A stretch of 64,000 nucleotides of DNA, taken from contig JAKLFY010000006.1 of assembly GCA_022710935.1 (NCBI GenBank), forward strand, positions 1 to 64,000. Reading direction: 5' to 3'. Within the stretch, counting starts at the first letter, position 1. Each line of letters begins with the position of its first letter. The position numbers and the translations under genes are program-made. Positions 9,163-18,883 of the stretch are shown here, in pieces. The notes under the pieces were generated by a model, which searched no databases, had not been told where the DNA came from, and saw only the letters and a list, made by a program, of their open reading frames with translations. This stretch comes from Verrucomicrobiota bacterium (lineage in GTDB: Bacteria; Verrucomicrobiota; Verrucomicrobiia; Limisphaerales; J093).

Positions 9163-11872
9163 GCCCTTTGACGCTTTGCCGGAGCTCCTGGACACGCTGT
9201 TGGACGGCCTTGTACTCGTCGGTTCCGGCGGGGGCGAATTTCAGGTACTTGTCGTAATGGGTGAGCGCCGCCGTGTAGTTGGTCTGCCGGTACCCGATTT
9301 CGGCCAAGCCGTAGTGGACCACGGGGGCTTCGGGAGCGGTCTTGAGGAGCAGGAGGTAGTCCTGTTGCGCCTTGTCGAGGCGGTTGTCCTGGAGCTGGGC
9401 GATGGCGCGGTTGAGCAAGGCGGCCTGGTTCTGGGGCTGGAGGACGAGCAGCGTGTCGAGGGTCGTAATCGCCTTTGGAAACTCCTGCAGTTGCATATGG
9501 AAAGCAGCCTTGTTTAGCATCGCGTTCGCGTTTGTCGAATTGAGAGCGAGCTGCCGCTCGACGTTTGCCAAGGCATTGGTCACCCGCCCGGTGGCCAGGT
9601 AGACCTGCGTGAGGGCCTCGAAGGCGATCTCCTCGCGCGGGAACTTCTCCTGCAAAGCGAGCGCCTCTTTCTCCGCGCCCGCGGTGTCTCCCAGCCGGAG
9701 CCGGGTCATGATCGCCATGTTGTCCCGCCAGAGTTGGACGACGGTGTTCGTGGGCGACAGCGTGCTGACCCGTTCGAACTCGATCAACGCCTGGCGATAG
9801 AATCCGGCCCGCGCGAAGGAGGCGCCGGTTTCCAGGCTCCAGCGGGGGTGATCGAACGGACCAAACGCGCGCAGAAAACGGTCCCACTGACCCACCGAGA
9901 CTTCGATCGTGTCGCTGGGCTTCTCCCCGGGTTCGAGCGCGTGACGCAATTCCGCGTTGTGCGCCCGGTTGACGCGGGCGGCCGTGTTGTCCGGACTCAG
10001 GCGCGTGGCGAGGTCGAACCAACGGGCGGCGCCGGCAAGATCTCCGTGGCGTTGGAGAGTCACGCCCCAGTGGTTGAGGGCGCGTCCGTAGAAGCCTTTC
10101 AGGAAGGCGCTGGCCAGGCTCGAATCGGTGCGGGCAACCAACGGTTCGATCGAGGGGGCGGTTGCTTCCCAAAACTGTCGCGCCGCGGCCAGATCGTCCT
10201 GAGTCAGCGGCGCAGGCATGATCTGATCGAGGGGAATCGTCCGGGCCCGGTAGATCGGCCCGCTGGGGACCAGGCGCAAGACCTCGAAGTAGGAGCCGAA
10301 ACTCGGGTTGATGAAATAGACCGCGTTGGTCAACGCGAGATTCCCAAGCATCGCGGTGAGCAGCCCGGGGTTGAGCGGTTCGGGCATCTGGGAGAGCTCG
10401 GGGATGACCGGCCATCGCCCCGGGTATTGCCTGGCGAGCCGCTCGTGGTACTTGGCGAACTCGAGCCAGTTCGCATAGACGAACAGATGGGGCGGAACAC
10501 CCCGCGTGTGGCGCCACCGCGCCTCGAGCAACAGCAAGTCCTCGATTCCGTCGCTCAGCACGCACGCCCCTTGAGCCGGCAACACCTCAACCATCTGATC
10601 GGCGACTTTGGCCAGGGCGGGCGTGTTCGCCGCCGCCAAAGGGCGCCAGTTGCGGCCGCCCAGAAGAACCAGTGTCGCCACCAGGACCAGCGCAGCGAAA
10701 GCGGGGCCTGCCTTGCCCAGCTTCTCCAAGAGGCTTGGAGCTTGAGGCCAGCCCCGGCCCTTGGCCGGAACGGTCAGGAGCAGGAAGTAGCCGGCGAAGT
10801 AGCCCAGGCTCAACGCGGACAGGTAATAGAGGGGCAGAAAGATCGCGCCGAACACCGCGCCGAGCTGACGGGGGCTCCAGCGCGTATCGAAAAACACGGA
10901 GAAACAGGCGACCACCAGGATGATCTGCAGGGCGCGCACCAGGAATCGGATGATCGAGGCCCCGGCCGCGCTGGTGCTTGGGTTGTCGGACGACCAAGGG
11001 ATGCTGAGCAGGAGCACGGGGAGAATCGAGGAGAACGAGAGCACCAGGATGACGTAGGGCGGCACCGAACGCAGTGCGGCGAGCTGGCTGCCCAGAACCG
11101 CACGCACGTGCTGCCCGAACGTGCCCATCTGATCGCCGCCCAGGACATTGACCAGGGGCAGGTAGAGGTAAAGCAGCAGACCCGCAACACCGGCGGCCAG
11201 CATCCGCAGCAAGAAGGTCGGGTTCAGGAATTCCCAGGACTTGATCCACGCCAGGGCGACCAGGAAACCGGGGAAGAAAGCGATCATCGCGTAGTTGTTG
11301 GCCACCGCGAGTCCGTACACGAACGCCATTTTGGTCAGCCAGACCTCGCGGCGATCGATGCGAAACTCGAGCAGGCAGCGCAAGACGTAGGCGAAGAGCA
11401 GCAGATCGAGCATCTCGCCCGTGAACACGGTGGCATGCTCCCAGAAGCTGAGCTGCAGACCCGCGAGCACGCAGGCCAGCACGGCCGGCAGCCAGGCCAT
11501 CCGAATGCTCAGCAGCGAATACTCGCTCCGCTCGCGAAGACGCGTCTCGCGGGTCCGGTCGAAGGGCAGCAAGGCGACCGATCGTGCCAGCAAGGCGAGG
11601 GCCAAGGCGGCCATGACGGCGGTGAGCAGGTTCAAGGCCGGGGCCTGCAAGCCGGAGGGGAGGATGCGGAACGGGACCGCGATCAAGTGGAGCAACGGGG
11701 CGCGCACGGTCACGTAGAGGCTCCATCCGCCCGCTGCGCTCAAGGAGAGGAGGCTGTCCAGGCGCGCCCAGGAATTGAGGGTGACGATGTAGAGCAGCAG
11801 CGCCGCGCCCGCCACAATCCAGGGCACCCGATTCTGCACGAATCCGAAAGCCGGTCTTTGATGGTTCTCCAT
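9158..11872 (-). CDS. DUF2723 membrane protein with C-terminal TPR repeats
   Basis: A 904-residue protein starting at the ATG at 11872 (MENHQRPAFGF); the longer in-frame start adds non-conserved sequence. The first half has about ten or more membrane helices in the pattern of DUF2723, a GT-C-like protein-O-mannosyltransferase-related family, including VTLNSWARLDSLLSLSAAGG and FWEHATVFTGEMLDLLLF. From about residue 640 onward it consists of tetratricopeptide repeats (for example HWGVTLQRHGDLAGAARWFD and PVVHYGLAEIGYRQTNYTAA). The combination suggests an inner-membrane glycosyl transferase or glycan-handling protein with a scaffold domain. It sits between an RNA methyltransferase gene and two cell-surface glycan genes. 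Catalytic function is not proven. Confidence 0.8.
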   Translation of the reverse strand: MENHQRPAFGFVQNRVPWIVAGAALLLYIVTLNSWARLDSLLSLSAAGGWSLYVTVRAPLLHLIAVPFRILPSGLQAPALNLLTAVMAALALALLARSVALLPFDRTRETRLRERSEYSLLSIRMAWLPAVLACVLAGLQLSFWEHATVFTGEMLDLLLFAYVLRCLLEFRIDRREVWLTKMAFVYGLAVANNYAMIAFFPGFLVALAWIKSWEFLNPTFLLRMLAAGVAGLLLYLYLPLVNVLGGDQMGTFGQHVRAVLGSQLAALRSVPPYVILVLSFSSILPVLLLSIPWSSDNPSTSAAGASIIRFLVRALQIILVVACFSVFFDTRWSPRQLGAVFGAIFLPLYYLSALSLGYFAGYFLLLTVPAKGRGWPQAPSLLEKLGKAGPAFAALVLVATLVLLGGRNWRPLAAANTPALAKVADQMVEVLPAQGACVLSDGIEDLLLLEARWRHTRGVPPHLFVYANWLEFAKYHERLARQYPGRWPVIPELSQMPEPLNPGLLTAMLGNLALTNAVYFINPSFGSYFEVLRLVPSGPIYRARTIPLDQIMPAPLTQDDLAAARQFWEATAPSIEPLVARTDSSLASAFLKGFYGRALNHWGVTLQRHGDLAGAARWFDLATRLSPDNTAARVNRAHNAELRHALEPGEKPSDTIEVSVGQWDRFLRAFGPFDHPRWSLETGASFARAGFYRQALIEFERVSTLSPTNTVVQLWRDNMAIMTRLRLGDTAGAEKEALALQEKFPREEIAFEALTQVYLATGRVTNALANVERQLALNSTNANAMLNKAAFHMQLQEFPKAITTLDTLLVLQPQNQAALLNRAIAQLQDNRLDKAQQDYLLLLKTAPEAPVVHYGLAEIGYRQTNYTAALTHYDKYLKFAPAGTDEYKAVQQRVQELRQSVKGR

Positions 11873-11919
11873 ACGCGTAGCGGGCAGAGGTTGGACCAAC
11901 TCAGTCTGACTTTGCAAGG

Positions 11920-13110
11920 TTATCCGCTTGTCGCGCGCTCCGCCGACGCCGCGGGATGGCGGCGGCGCAGGTCGGTGACGCACTCCACGTGCTGCGTCTG
12001 GGGAAACATGTCGAGCGGCGTGACCTGCACGAACTCATAGACCCCGCCGCCGCACAGAGCGTTCAAGTCGCGGGCAAGCGTCGCCGGGTGGCACGACACA
12101 TACAGAATCTGCGCCGGCCCCGAGGCGAGCAGACCGCGGATGGCTTCCGGTCGGCATCCCACCCGGGGCGGATCCACGATCACCGCCGTCTCCTCCGGCG
12201 GGAACCGGGCCGACAGGGCGCCGAGGCACGCGGTGGCGTCGCCGGCCACGAACTCGCCGTTGGCCGCGCCGCGGCGTGCTGCGTTGCGGCGCGCGGCCTC
12301 GACGGCCATGGCGTCATACTCGACGCCTACAAAACGCTCGACGACTCCGGCCAGCTCGATCGCAAAGAACCCGACACCACAGTAGGCGTCCACCAGCCAA
12401 CGGGCGCCGCTGTTGGCCAAGCGCTCGCGCACGACGTCCAGGAGCGCCGGCAGCAGGTGAAAGTTGTTTTGAAAAAAGGAGTCCGGCGGCACCTCCCAGT
12501 CGGCAGGCATCCGACGCAGCACCACCTTGAGCCCGCCGCGGGGCGGCGGGTGGGCCCGGACATGGCGGAGCTGGTCCTGCAGCAGGGGATCGGCGATGGC
12601 GCACGATTCGACATCCACGACCAGCCGGCTGTCGGCGCGCAGGAACCCGATGACCAACCGTTGCTCGGCCTTGTTCCATTGGCTGCGCACCATCAGGCGA
12701 TTGCGATAGCCGTAGGGCTGGGGACAGGGTATCACCGGGTCAACCAGGCCCGCCGGCCTCTTTCCAATTCGTTCGAGCAGGTCTGCCACGTGACGATGCT
12801 TGATGCGCACTTGTTCCGCATAATCGATGTGCTGGTACTGGCATCCGCCGCACGCGCCGAAGTAAGGGCATCGGGGCGCGACCCTTTGAGGCGCGGGGCG
12901 CAGAACGCGCAGCAAACGGGCGCGGGCGTACTGCTTCTTCACCTCGATCAGGTCGACTTCCACCTCCTCGCCCGGCAGGACGAACGGAACGAAGACCACG
13001 AATCCTCCGATGCGCCCCACGCCTGCGCCGCCGAAGGCGATGTCGGCGATCGAGAGGACATGGCGGGATCCGACAGTCAAGTCGGTACTGGGCCGTTCAA
13101 TGTCGGTCAT
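11920..13110 (-). CDS. TRAM-domain class I SAM-dependent tRNA/rRNA uracil-5-methyltransferase (RlmD/TrmA-like)
   Basis: A 396-residue enzyme that would methylate C5 of a uridine in 23S rRNA or tRNA. The start is at 13110 (MTDIERPSTDL). Order of domains: N-terminal TRAM beta-barrel (GGAGVGRIGGFVVFVPFVLPGE), a Cys cluster for a [4Fe-4S] centre (CPYFGACGGCQYQH), then the Rossmann methyltransferase domain with DAYCGVGFFAIELA, DPPRVGCRPEAI and the catalytic-cysteine strand LYVSCHPATLARDL. The next gene on the strand starts 47 bp downstream of its stop. Which position it modifies cannot be decided from sequence. Confidence 0.9.
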   Translation of the reverse strand: MTDIERPSTDLTVGSRHVLSIADIAFGGAGVGRIGGFVVFVPFVLPGEEVEVDLIEVKKQYARARLLRVLRPAPQRVAPRCPYFGACGGCQYQHIDYAEQVRIKHRHVADLLERIGKRPAGLVDPVIPCPQPYGYRNRLMVRSQWNKAEQRLVIGFLRADSRLVVDVESCAIADPLLQDQLRHVRAHPPPRGGLKVVLRRMPADWEVPPDSFFQNNFHLLPALLDVVRERLANSGARWLVDAYCGVGFFAIELAGVVERFVGVEYDAMAVEAARRNAARRGAANGEFVAGDATACLGALSARFPPEETAVIVDPPRVGCRPEAIRGLLASGPAQILYVSCHPATLARDLNALCGGGVYEFVQVTPLDMFPQTQHVECVTDLRRRHPAASAERATSG

Positions 13111-13275
13111 ACGTTCGAGGCGCGGGTGCCGCGGACCCGGTGTTGAGGCGCGTGCATGGCTCAAGGCTCGCCCGCCGACAGAGCCCCACGCAATCCGAAA
13201 ATCCGCCCTGTCGGCGGCTCGAAAAGGGAACTGCCGGCATGGATTGCAGAAGTTCTCGTTTTCACAACACTCAGA

Positions 13276-13348
13276 GCGCCGGGTCCGGGGACCCGGCCTA
13301 CGACCGCTGCATTCTCCGGTGCTGTAGGCCGGGTGCCCTCACCCGGCG
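13276..13348. repeat. Paired palindromic (REP-like) repeat, copy 1
   Basis: Two inverted units face each other: CCGGGTCCGGGGACCCGG followed by CCTAC, then about 21 bp, then GTAGG followed by CCGGGTGCCCTCACCCGG. Each unit is itself a hairpin, and the CCTAC/GTAGG edges point inward. The same architecture recurs at 36466-36537. It lies in the divergent gap between the RNA methyltransferase gene and parB. Confidence 0.65.
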
Positions 13349-13435
13349 TCAAGGCTCTGCATACAAAGTGCGAACTGCCGGCTCGATTGTCCTTCACGTT
13401 GACAAGGGGATGTCCGTTGGCAACACTCCGCGGTC

Positions 13436-14371
13436 ATGGCCAAGCCGGCTCTCGGTCGCGGCTTGGGCGCGCTGCTGGGCGGGGTTCCTGCCGCCCGGGA
13501 GTCGTCCGCCCCCGCTGCGCAAACGCCCGTCAATCCGGACGCTTCCGCCGCCGCTCCGGAGACGGAGCGCGTTCAGCGCGTGGCGTTGAACCGCATTCGC
13601 CCGTGCCCTTTTCAGCCGCGCAAGGATTTTCCAGAAGAGGCCCTGCGCGAGCTGACCGATTCGATTCGCGAGCAAGGCATCGTCCAGCCGTTGATTGTTC
13701 GGGCGCGCGGCGAGGGCTTCGAGCTGATTGCGGGCGAGCGGAGGTGGCGTGCCGCACAGCTCGCGGGGCTGGCGCATGTCCCGGTCCTGGTCCGCGAGGC
13801 GGACGACACCGCGGCGCTCGAACTGGCATTGATCGAGAACCTTCAGCGCGAGAACCTGAATCCGCTCGAAGAGGCGCAGGGATACAGGCAATTGCTCGAT
13901 CAGTTTCATCTTCGTCAGGAGGACATCGCATCCAAGGTCGGCAAGAGCCGCGTGGCAGTGGCCAACGCGCTTCGTCTCCTGAACCTGCCGAGCGAGGTGC
14001 AGGCGCATCTCCGGAGCGGACGCCTTTCGGTCGGCCACGCCAAGGTGATCCTGGGTCTGCGCCTGCCGGAGGAGCAGACGCTGGCGTCCGAACAGGTCAT
14101 CCGAAATGGCCTGAGCGTGCGCCAGACGGAGGACCTGGTGGCGCGGCTCGGACACGCCGGGATGCGACAGCCTGGAGCGGCATCGGCGCCGCGGGACGCC
14201 GCCGGACCGCGGGATGTTCACGTCGTAGCTCTGGAGAACCGGCTGCAGGAGCGCATGGGGACAAAGGTGAATCTCCGCTACAGGCAGGGCCGGGGCGCCA
14301 TCGAGATCCGCTTCCACAGCGAGGACGAACTGAGCCGATTGCTGGAGTTGCTCGGCGTGGAAACCGAGTGA
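13436..14371 (+). CDS. parB: Chromosome-partitioning protein ParB (ParB/Noc family)
   Basis: A 311-residue CTP-dependent DNA clamp that loads at parS sites and segregates the origin region. The N-terminal LGRGLGALLGG motif is the usual ParA-stimulating peptide. The nuclease-like/CTP-binding domain includes PCPFQPRKDF (with the Arg patch) and AGERRWRAAQLAG (GERRxRA box, residues 100-106). The ENLQRENLNPLEEAQGY stretch and a helix-turn-helix around residues 160-190 (SKVGKSRVAVANALRLLNL) follow. The C-terminal dimerisation segment is present. No parA is adjacent and no parS-like TGTTTCACGTGAAACA was noticed in the window. It heads a plus-strand run with the PfkB kinase and def. Confidence 0.95.
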   Translation: MAKPALGRGLGALLGGVPAARESSAPAAQTPVNPDASAAAPETERVQRVALNRIRPCPFQPRKDFPEEALRELTDSIREQGIVQPLIVRARGEGFELIAGERRWRAAQLAGLAHVPVLVREADDTAALELALIENLQRENLNPLEEAQGYRQLLDQFHLRQEDIASKVGKSRVAVANALRLLNLPSEVQAHLRSGRLSVGHAKVILGLRLPEEQTLASEQVIRNGLSVRQTEDLVARLGHAGMRQPGAASAPRDAAGPRDVHVVALENRLQERMGTKVNLRYRQGRGAIEIRFHSEDELSRLLELLGVETE

Positions 14372-14430
14372 CCGCGTGACGCCGGCCAGCCGCAGCCTGA
14401 ATTCCGACTTTCGACTTCGAGAGAGGATGC

Positions 14431-15570
14431 ATGAACCCGGGATACACACCAACGCCTGCCCAGCGCGAAGACTGCGCCCGACAACTGACTGCGGCCGCGA
14501 CGCGCGTCCGCGCCCTGACCGCGTTTGTCGGTCTGGATGGGTTCGTCGATGAGATTCTGCACGTGGTGGACAAACGGCGGAGCGCGGAGAAATACGTGCG
14601 CCTGGCCAGGATGGGGCAATGGGGGGAGCGCATCAGCGCCGCAGCCGGGCGGAGCACGAACATCGAGTTGGTCGGCCTGATGACCAAGCTGGGAGGGAAC
14701 GGCCCGATCATGGCCAACGCCCTCGCCAGCCTGGGGTTGCGCGTCACGTGCCTGGGCCTCCTCGGCTACCCGCATCTGCACCCCGTCTTCGACGAATTCT
14801 CCAGGCGCGCCAAGGTCCACTCGATCGCCGAGCCGGGTTACACGGATGCGGTCGAGTTCGAGGATGGCAAAGTGATGGTCGGCAAGCACCAGTCGCTCAA
14901 GCAAATGACCTGGGAGAACATCAAGACCCGCTTCGGGAAACGCGAGTTCGCCGGCCACTTCGGACGTGCCGACCTGGTGGGGTTCGTCAACTGGACCATG
15001 CTCCCTTACATGAGCGACGTCTGGGAGGCTTTGCTCGAAGAACTTTGCCCGAAGCTCCGCGGGCCGCGCCGCATCCTGTTCTTCGATCTGGCCGACCCGG
15101 AGAAGCGGCTGAAGAAGGATCTGGCGCGGGCCCTCAGGCTCGTTGTCCAGTTCGGCAGGCATTTCGACGTCATTCTCGGTCTGAATGAGAAAGAGGCCCA
15201 TGAGGTGGCCAAAGCGCTCGATATCGATGCGCCGGCGCCCACGCCCGAGGCCCTCTCGAGACTAGGCGCCGCGATCCATCGTCGCGTCCCGGTCCAAACA
15301 CTCGTCATCCACCCGGTCTCCTATGCCCTCGCCCTCGGAGCGGGCGGGGTGGCCATCACCTCGGGGCCGACCACGAAAAAACCCTTGATCACGACCGGGG
15401 CGGGAGATCATTTTAATTCCGGATTCTGCCTGGGCAGGCTCCTTGGCCTGAACAGCCGCGACAGCCTGCTGTGCGGGGTGACATGCAGCGGCTTCTATGT
15501 CCGCACGGCAAAGAGCCCCGGAGTGAACGATTTGGCCCGAATGCTGAAGGACAAGACAGTCAAGTACTAG
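14431..15570 (+). CDS. PfkB-family carbohydrate kinase
   Basis: A 379-residue ribokinase-fold sugar kinase. An RBS-like GAGAGAGG lies a few bases before the ATG. The N-terminal substrate lobe contains FVGLDGFVDEILHVVDKR and GGNGPIMANALASLG (the GG substrate-binding motif). The C-terminal ATP/anion-hole motif TTGAGDHFNSGF, with the catalytic Asp, is at residues 321-332. It is longer than typical fructokinases, and the substrate is not predictable. Def follows 11 bp after its stop, so the two are probably cotranscribed. Confidence 0.85.
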   Translation: MNPGYTPTPAQREDCARQLTAAATRVRALTAFVGLDGFVDEILHVVDKRRSAEKYVRLARMGQWGERISAAAGRSTNIELVGLMTKLGGNGPIMANALASLGLRVTCLGLLGYPHLHPVFDEFSRRAKVHSIAEPGYTDAVEFEDGKVMVGKHQSLKQMTWENIKTRFGKREFAGHFGRADLVGFVNWTMLPYMSDVWEALLEELCPKLRGPRRILFFDLADPEKRLKKDLARALRLVVQFGRHFDVILGLNEKEAHEVAKALDIDAPAPTPEALSRLGAAIHRRVPVQTLVIHPVSYALALGAGGVAITSGPTTKKPLITTGAGDHFNSGFCLGRLLGLNSRDSLLCGVTCSGFYVRTAKSPGVNDLARMLKDKTVKY

Positions 15571-15581
15571 AACGTGCCGCG

Positions 15582-16160
15582 ATGCGTTTGAACGTGGTCA
15601 ACTATGGGCATCCGGCGCTGCGCCAGCGCGGCGCCCGGATCGAAGCCGTGACGCCCGAGATCCAGTCCCTGGCGGCGAACATGATCGAGACCATGCACGC
15701 CGCACAGGGGATCGGGTTGGCCGGCCAGCAGGTGGCGCAGCCGCTCCAGATCTTCGTGCTCGATCTGCGCGAGGTCACCGACCGGCCCTCGACACTCGAG
15801 TGGGAGGGTGAATCCGCCGCGATCGCTGACCGCATGCCCCTGGTCCTCATCAATCCGGAAGTGACCCCGCTGGACGGGGTCACCGAGACCGGCCCCGAGG
15901 GGTGCCTGAGCTTTCCCGAGATCTTCGCCGAGAAGATCACGCGCCCGGCTTCCGTTCGCGTCACCGCCTGGAACGAGCGCGGCGAGACCATCCGTTTCGC
16001 CTGTGGCGGCTTGCTGGCTCGCGCCGTGCAACATGAGCACGACCATCTGCGCGGCATCCTGTTCATCGACCGCATGACGACCGTGGAAAGGCGCAAATGG
16101 CAGCCGGAACTCGACGCTCTGCAGGACGCCACCAAGGCCGCGCTGAAGAAGGCCGGATGA
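15582..16160 (+). CDS. def: Peptide deformylase
   Basis: Fe2+/Zn2+ hydrolase that removes the formyl group from nascent N-terminal methionine at the ribosome exit. The ATG at 15582 gives a normal 192-residue protein starting MRLNVVNYGHPALRQ. All three active-site motifs are visible: GIGLAGQQ at 43-50, EGCLS at 106-110 with the metal-binding Cys, and QHEHDHLRG at 150-158 with the two His ligands and the catalytic Glu. There is a loop insertion of about ten residues (TLEWEGESAA) relative to short forms. No fmt gene follows; the next gene belongs to a restriction-modification cassette. Confidence 0.95.
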   Translation: MRLNVVNYGHPALRQRGARIEAVTPEIQSLAANMIETMHAAQGIGLAGQQVAQPLQIFVLDLREVTDRPSTLEWEGESAAIADRMPLVLINPEVTPLDGVTETGPEGCLSFPEIFAEKITRPASVRVTAWNERGETIRFACGGLLARAVQHEHDHLRGILFIDRMTTVERRKWQPELDALQDATKAALKKAG

Positions 16161-16354
16161 GCCTTAATCGCCTTGGAACATGTCGAGGCAATGCTACAAC
16201 TGATTTTGGGGTGGCATCTGAGTGCACAGCTGTATAACACCGGGCTATGGTCAGAACCCCGGACAAGCTGACGCCTCCTGGGTTTTGGAGTGACTGGAGG
16301 CACTAGGGGTGCTGCTTACGTCTGATCGCGAGACGGGTGCAAGAGCCGACCGAT

Positions 16355-16759
16355 ATGGACCGCGTTACCAAAACGACACGAAGCCACATCATGGCTTGTG
16401 TCCGCACTCGGGATACCGGCCCGGAGAAGGCTCTTCGGTCTCTCGTGCATCGCCTCGGATATCGCTATTCACTCGCGAGGAAGGACTTACCGGGCAAACC
16501 CGACCTGGTGTTCGTCAGTCGACGAAAGACCATTTTTGTTCACGGCTGCTTCTGGCACGGGCATTCCTGCCGTTACGGCAGACTGCCCAAGAGTCGCCTG
16601 CATTACTGGGGACCGAAAATCGCGCAAAACACGGCTCGGGATCGCTGGCAAGCGAAGGCCTTGCGCTCGAGAGGTTGGCGTGTGATGGTTGTTTGGCAGT
16701 GCGAGCTCAAGAATCAGGACAAACTTGAGCAGCGACTTGTGACCTTTCTCGATGGATAG
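16355..16759 (+). CDS. vsr: Very-short-patch repair endonuclease
   Basis: Vsr nicks the T strand of T:G mismatches that arise when 5-methylcytosine deaminates, protecting the genome from the mutagenic cost of a C5 methyltransferase. The ATG at 16355 is preferred over 16337 because it matches the family start (MDRVTKTTRSHIMACVRTRDT). Active-site features are KPDLVFVSRRKTIFVHGCFWH, with the catalytic Asp and the zinc-site Cys/His, and a later zinc Cys in VVWQCELK. Its end overlaps the start of the methyltransferase gene by eight bases, so the two are coupled. Base composition is clearly lower in GC than the genes around the cassette. Confidence 0.93.
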   Translation: MDRVTKTTRSHIMACVRTRDTGPEKALRSLVHRLGYRYSLARKDLPGKPDLVFVSRRKTIFVHGCFWHGHSCRYGRLPKSRLHYWGPKIAQNTARDRWQAKALRSRGWRVMVVWQCELKNQDKLEQRLVTFLDG

Positions 16760-18089
16760 ACGACCCATTGCAATCGACCTATTTGCGGGCGCTGGCGGTA
16801 TGTCGCTGGGGTTCGAACAGGCAGGATTCGATATCGTTGCAGCGGTGGAAATAGACCCTATTCACGCCGCAGTTCACCACTTCAATTTTCCGCAAACCGC
16901 GTTGCTCGCGAGGTCGATTGTTGGACTAGGGGGCGACGAAGTGCGGGACGCCGCGGGGATAGGCAACAAGACAGTGGATGTCGTATTTGGAGGTCCGCCA
17001 TGCCAGGGCTTTTCCCTGATCGGCAAGCGGATGCTAGAGGATCCTCGAAACCAACTCGTCAAGGAGTTTGTTCGGTTGGTCGGCGAGCTTGGCGCTCGGG
17101 TCTTCGTGTTTGAGAATGTCAAGGGTCTGACCGTCGGTCGGCACCGCGCCTTCCTGGAATCCCTGATCGATGCATTCGACGACCTGGGATATCGCGTGCG
17201 CATCCCCTGGAGGGTGCTGAATGCAATAAACTACGGTGTTCCGCAAGATCGTCAGCGATTGTTCTTGCTGGGGGCAAGGAAAGCAGCCCTGCTTCCGGCC
17301 TATCCAGTCGAAACAACAACCACAGAGAATGACTTGTTTGATCGAAGTAGCAAACGACTGACCCCGACATGCTCTGAAGCGTTGTCTGACTTGCCCGATG
17401 CCGAGCGATGGGATGTCCTCATGGCATCCGACTCCGCTCCAAACGAGATCGCAGCACTGCCGTCCGACTACGCCCGCGAGATGCGGTGTTCGACAGACGA
17501 TGCCTGGCATTTCGGTTATGTGAGAAACTGGAATCCCGAAGTGCTCACGTCCAGCATGCGCACAGTGCACACCGAAATATCACGAAGACGCTTTGCGCAG
17601 ACGAACCAGGGCGATGTGGAACCGATTTCGCGTTTCTTTAAACTGGCACCCGGCGGTGTCAGCAATACGCTCCGCGCTGGAACGGACTCTGCGAGAGGTG
17701 CCTTCACGAGTCCAAGACCTATCCACTATGCGTTCCCCCGCTGCGTCACCGTGCGTGAGATGGCTAGATTACATGGCTATCCCGATTGGTTCCGCTTTCA
17801 CATAACCAAGTGGCACGGTGCGCGCCAAGTCGGCAACTCAGTACCCCCTCCCCTCGCCAGAGCGGTGGCTGGCGCGGTCATGCAAGCCCTCGGCGTCGTC
17901 CCCGTAACTCCTTCTCGCAAGCTTGATCTTGGGCGACCGGAACTGCTGTCAATGGACATGGGTGAAGCCGCCGATTACTGGAAAGTGTCCGTTCCCATAC
18001 ACAAACGGGACCGAAAGAATGGCCTTCATAAGCGAAAACAGTCGGAAATCGAAGCCACCGCGACGATGGCGACAAGGGAATGTCCATGA
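16752..18089 (+). CDS. DNA (cytosine-5-)-methyltransferase
   Basis: A 445-residue type II C5 methyltransferase. The conserved motifs occur in order: I DLFAGAGGMSLGFEQAG, IV FGGPPCQGFSLIGKR with catalytic Cys84, VI FENVKGLTVG, VIII PQDRQRLFLLGAR and X ARQVGNSVPPPLARAVAG. The variable target-recognition region lies at about residues 190-320. The recognition sequence cannot be read from the protein; presence of Vsr implies product sites prone to C-to-T change. The last codons overlap the ATG of the nuclease gene, so all three cassette genes are translationally linked. Confidence 0.95.
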   Translation: MDRRPIAIDLFAGAGGMSLGFEQAGFDIVAAVEIDPIHAAVHHFNFPQTALLARSIVGLGGDEVRDAAGIGNKTVDVVFGGPPCQGFSLIGKRMLEDPRNQLVKEFVRLVGELGARVFVFENVKGLTVGRHRAFLESLIDAFDDLGYRVRIPWRVLNAINYGVPQDRQRLFLLGARKAALLPAYPVETTTTENDLFDRSSKRLTPTCSEALSDLPDAERWDVLMASDSAPNEIAALPSDYAREMRCSTDDAWHFGYVRNWNPEVLTSSMRTVHTEISRRRFAQTNQGDVEPISRFFKLAPGGVSNTLRAGTDSARGAFTSPRPIHYAFPRCVTVREMARLHGYPDWFRFHITKWHGARQVGNSVPPPLARAVAGAVMQALGVVPVTPSRKLDLGRPELLSMDMGEAADYWKVSVPIHKRDRKNGLHKRKQSEIEATATMATRECP

Positions 18090-18883
18090 CCGAGAAGAAG
18101 CGCACAGAGAATAGATACACAAAGCTGATCGAAAGCATCTTTCTCGACGGATATCGCGAAGGAATCACTGAAGTCCCATTTCACCGGGATGCACTCGCGA
18201 AAACAGCTCGAAGACTGCGGGTCACCCTGCCCAAGAACCTCGGCGATGCCATATACTCCATTCGCTACAGAATGCATTTGCCCGATTCGATCGCACGAAC
18301 ACAGCCGCCAGGACAGGAATGGATCATCGAGGGCCGAGGGAAATCGCGGTATGCTTTTCGACTTGTGTCCATAAACCGGATTCTCCCGAACCCCCAGATT
18401 GCGGAAATCAAGATTCCTGATGCGACGCCAGAGATCGTCTCCGCCTACGCCCTTTCGGACGAACAGGCTCTGCTGGCAAAGGTCCGCTATAATCGCCTGC
18501 TCGACATCTTTCTAGGGGTCGCAGCCTATTCCCTGCAGAACCACTTGCGCACCACCGTCTCAGGCCTGGGACAAGTCGAGATCGACGAGATCTACGTGGC
18601 CGTCGACGCTCGAGGGCGGCAGTTCGTGATACCCGTTCAGGCGAAGGGCGGCAGTGACCGGCTGTCTACAGTCCAAACCCGGCAAGACATGGCATGTTGC
18701 TCTCAGAAATTCCCGCAGCTCATATGCCGCCCAATCTCGGCACAGTTCGTGGCTACCGATCTGATCGCGCTGTTTGCACTGAGGGAAGTCGACAAGGAGA
18801 TACGTATTGTGGAGGAAAAGCACTACAAGCTCGTTCCGTTCGAGCAAATCGCTCCGGAGGACCTTCGAATCTACGACTCCTGA
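18080..18883 (+). CDS. Putative type II restriction endonuclease of the PD-(D/E)XK type
   Basis: A 267-residue protein directly after the methyltransferase; ATGs at 18080 and 18086 both overlap the methyltransferase stop. The likely nuclease core is QVEIDEIYVAVDARG followed by FVIPVQAKGG (residues about 166-191), which fits the acidic residue-spacer-(Q/E)XK pattern of PD-(D/E)XK enzymes. The N-terminal third, with basic clusters, may bind DNA. The position in a vsr-methyltransferase cassette makes cognate restriction the natural role. No named restriction family was recognised, so specificity is unknown. Codon use and GC match the other two cassette genes, supporting joint transfer. Confidence 0.75.
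   Translation: MSMTEKKRTENRYTKLIESIFLDGYREGITEVPFHRDALAKTARRLRVTLPKNLGDAIYSIRYRMHLPDSIARTQPPGQEWIIEGRGKSRYAFRLVSINRILPNPQIAEIKIPDATPEIVSAYALSDEQALLAKVRYNRLLDIFLGVAAYSLQNHLRTTVSGLGQVEIDEIYVAVDARGRQFVIPVQAKGGSDRLSTVQTRQDMACCSQKFPQLICRPISAQFVATDLIALFALREVDKEIRIVEEKHYKLVPFEQIAPEDLRIYDS

Noticed and set aside
13165-13435. Possible parS site near parB
   Set aside because: No TGTTTCACGTGAAACA-like palindrome was seen here; the dyads present belong to the repeat pair.
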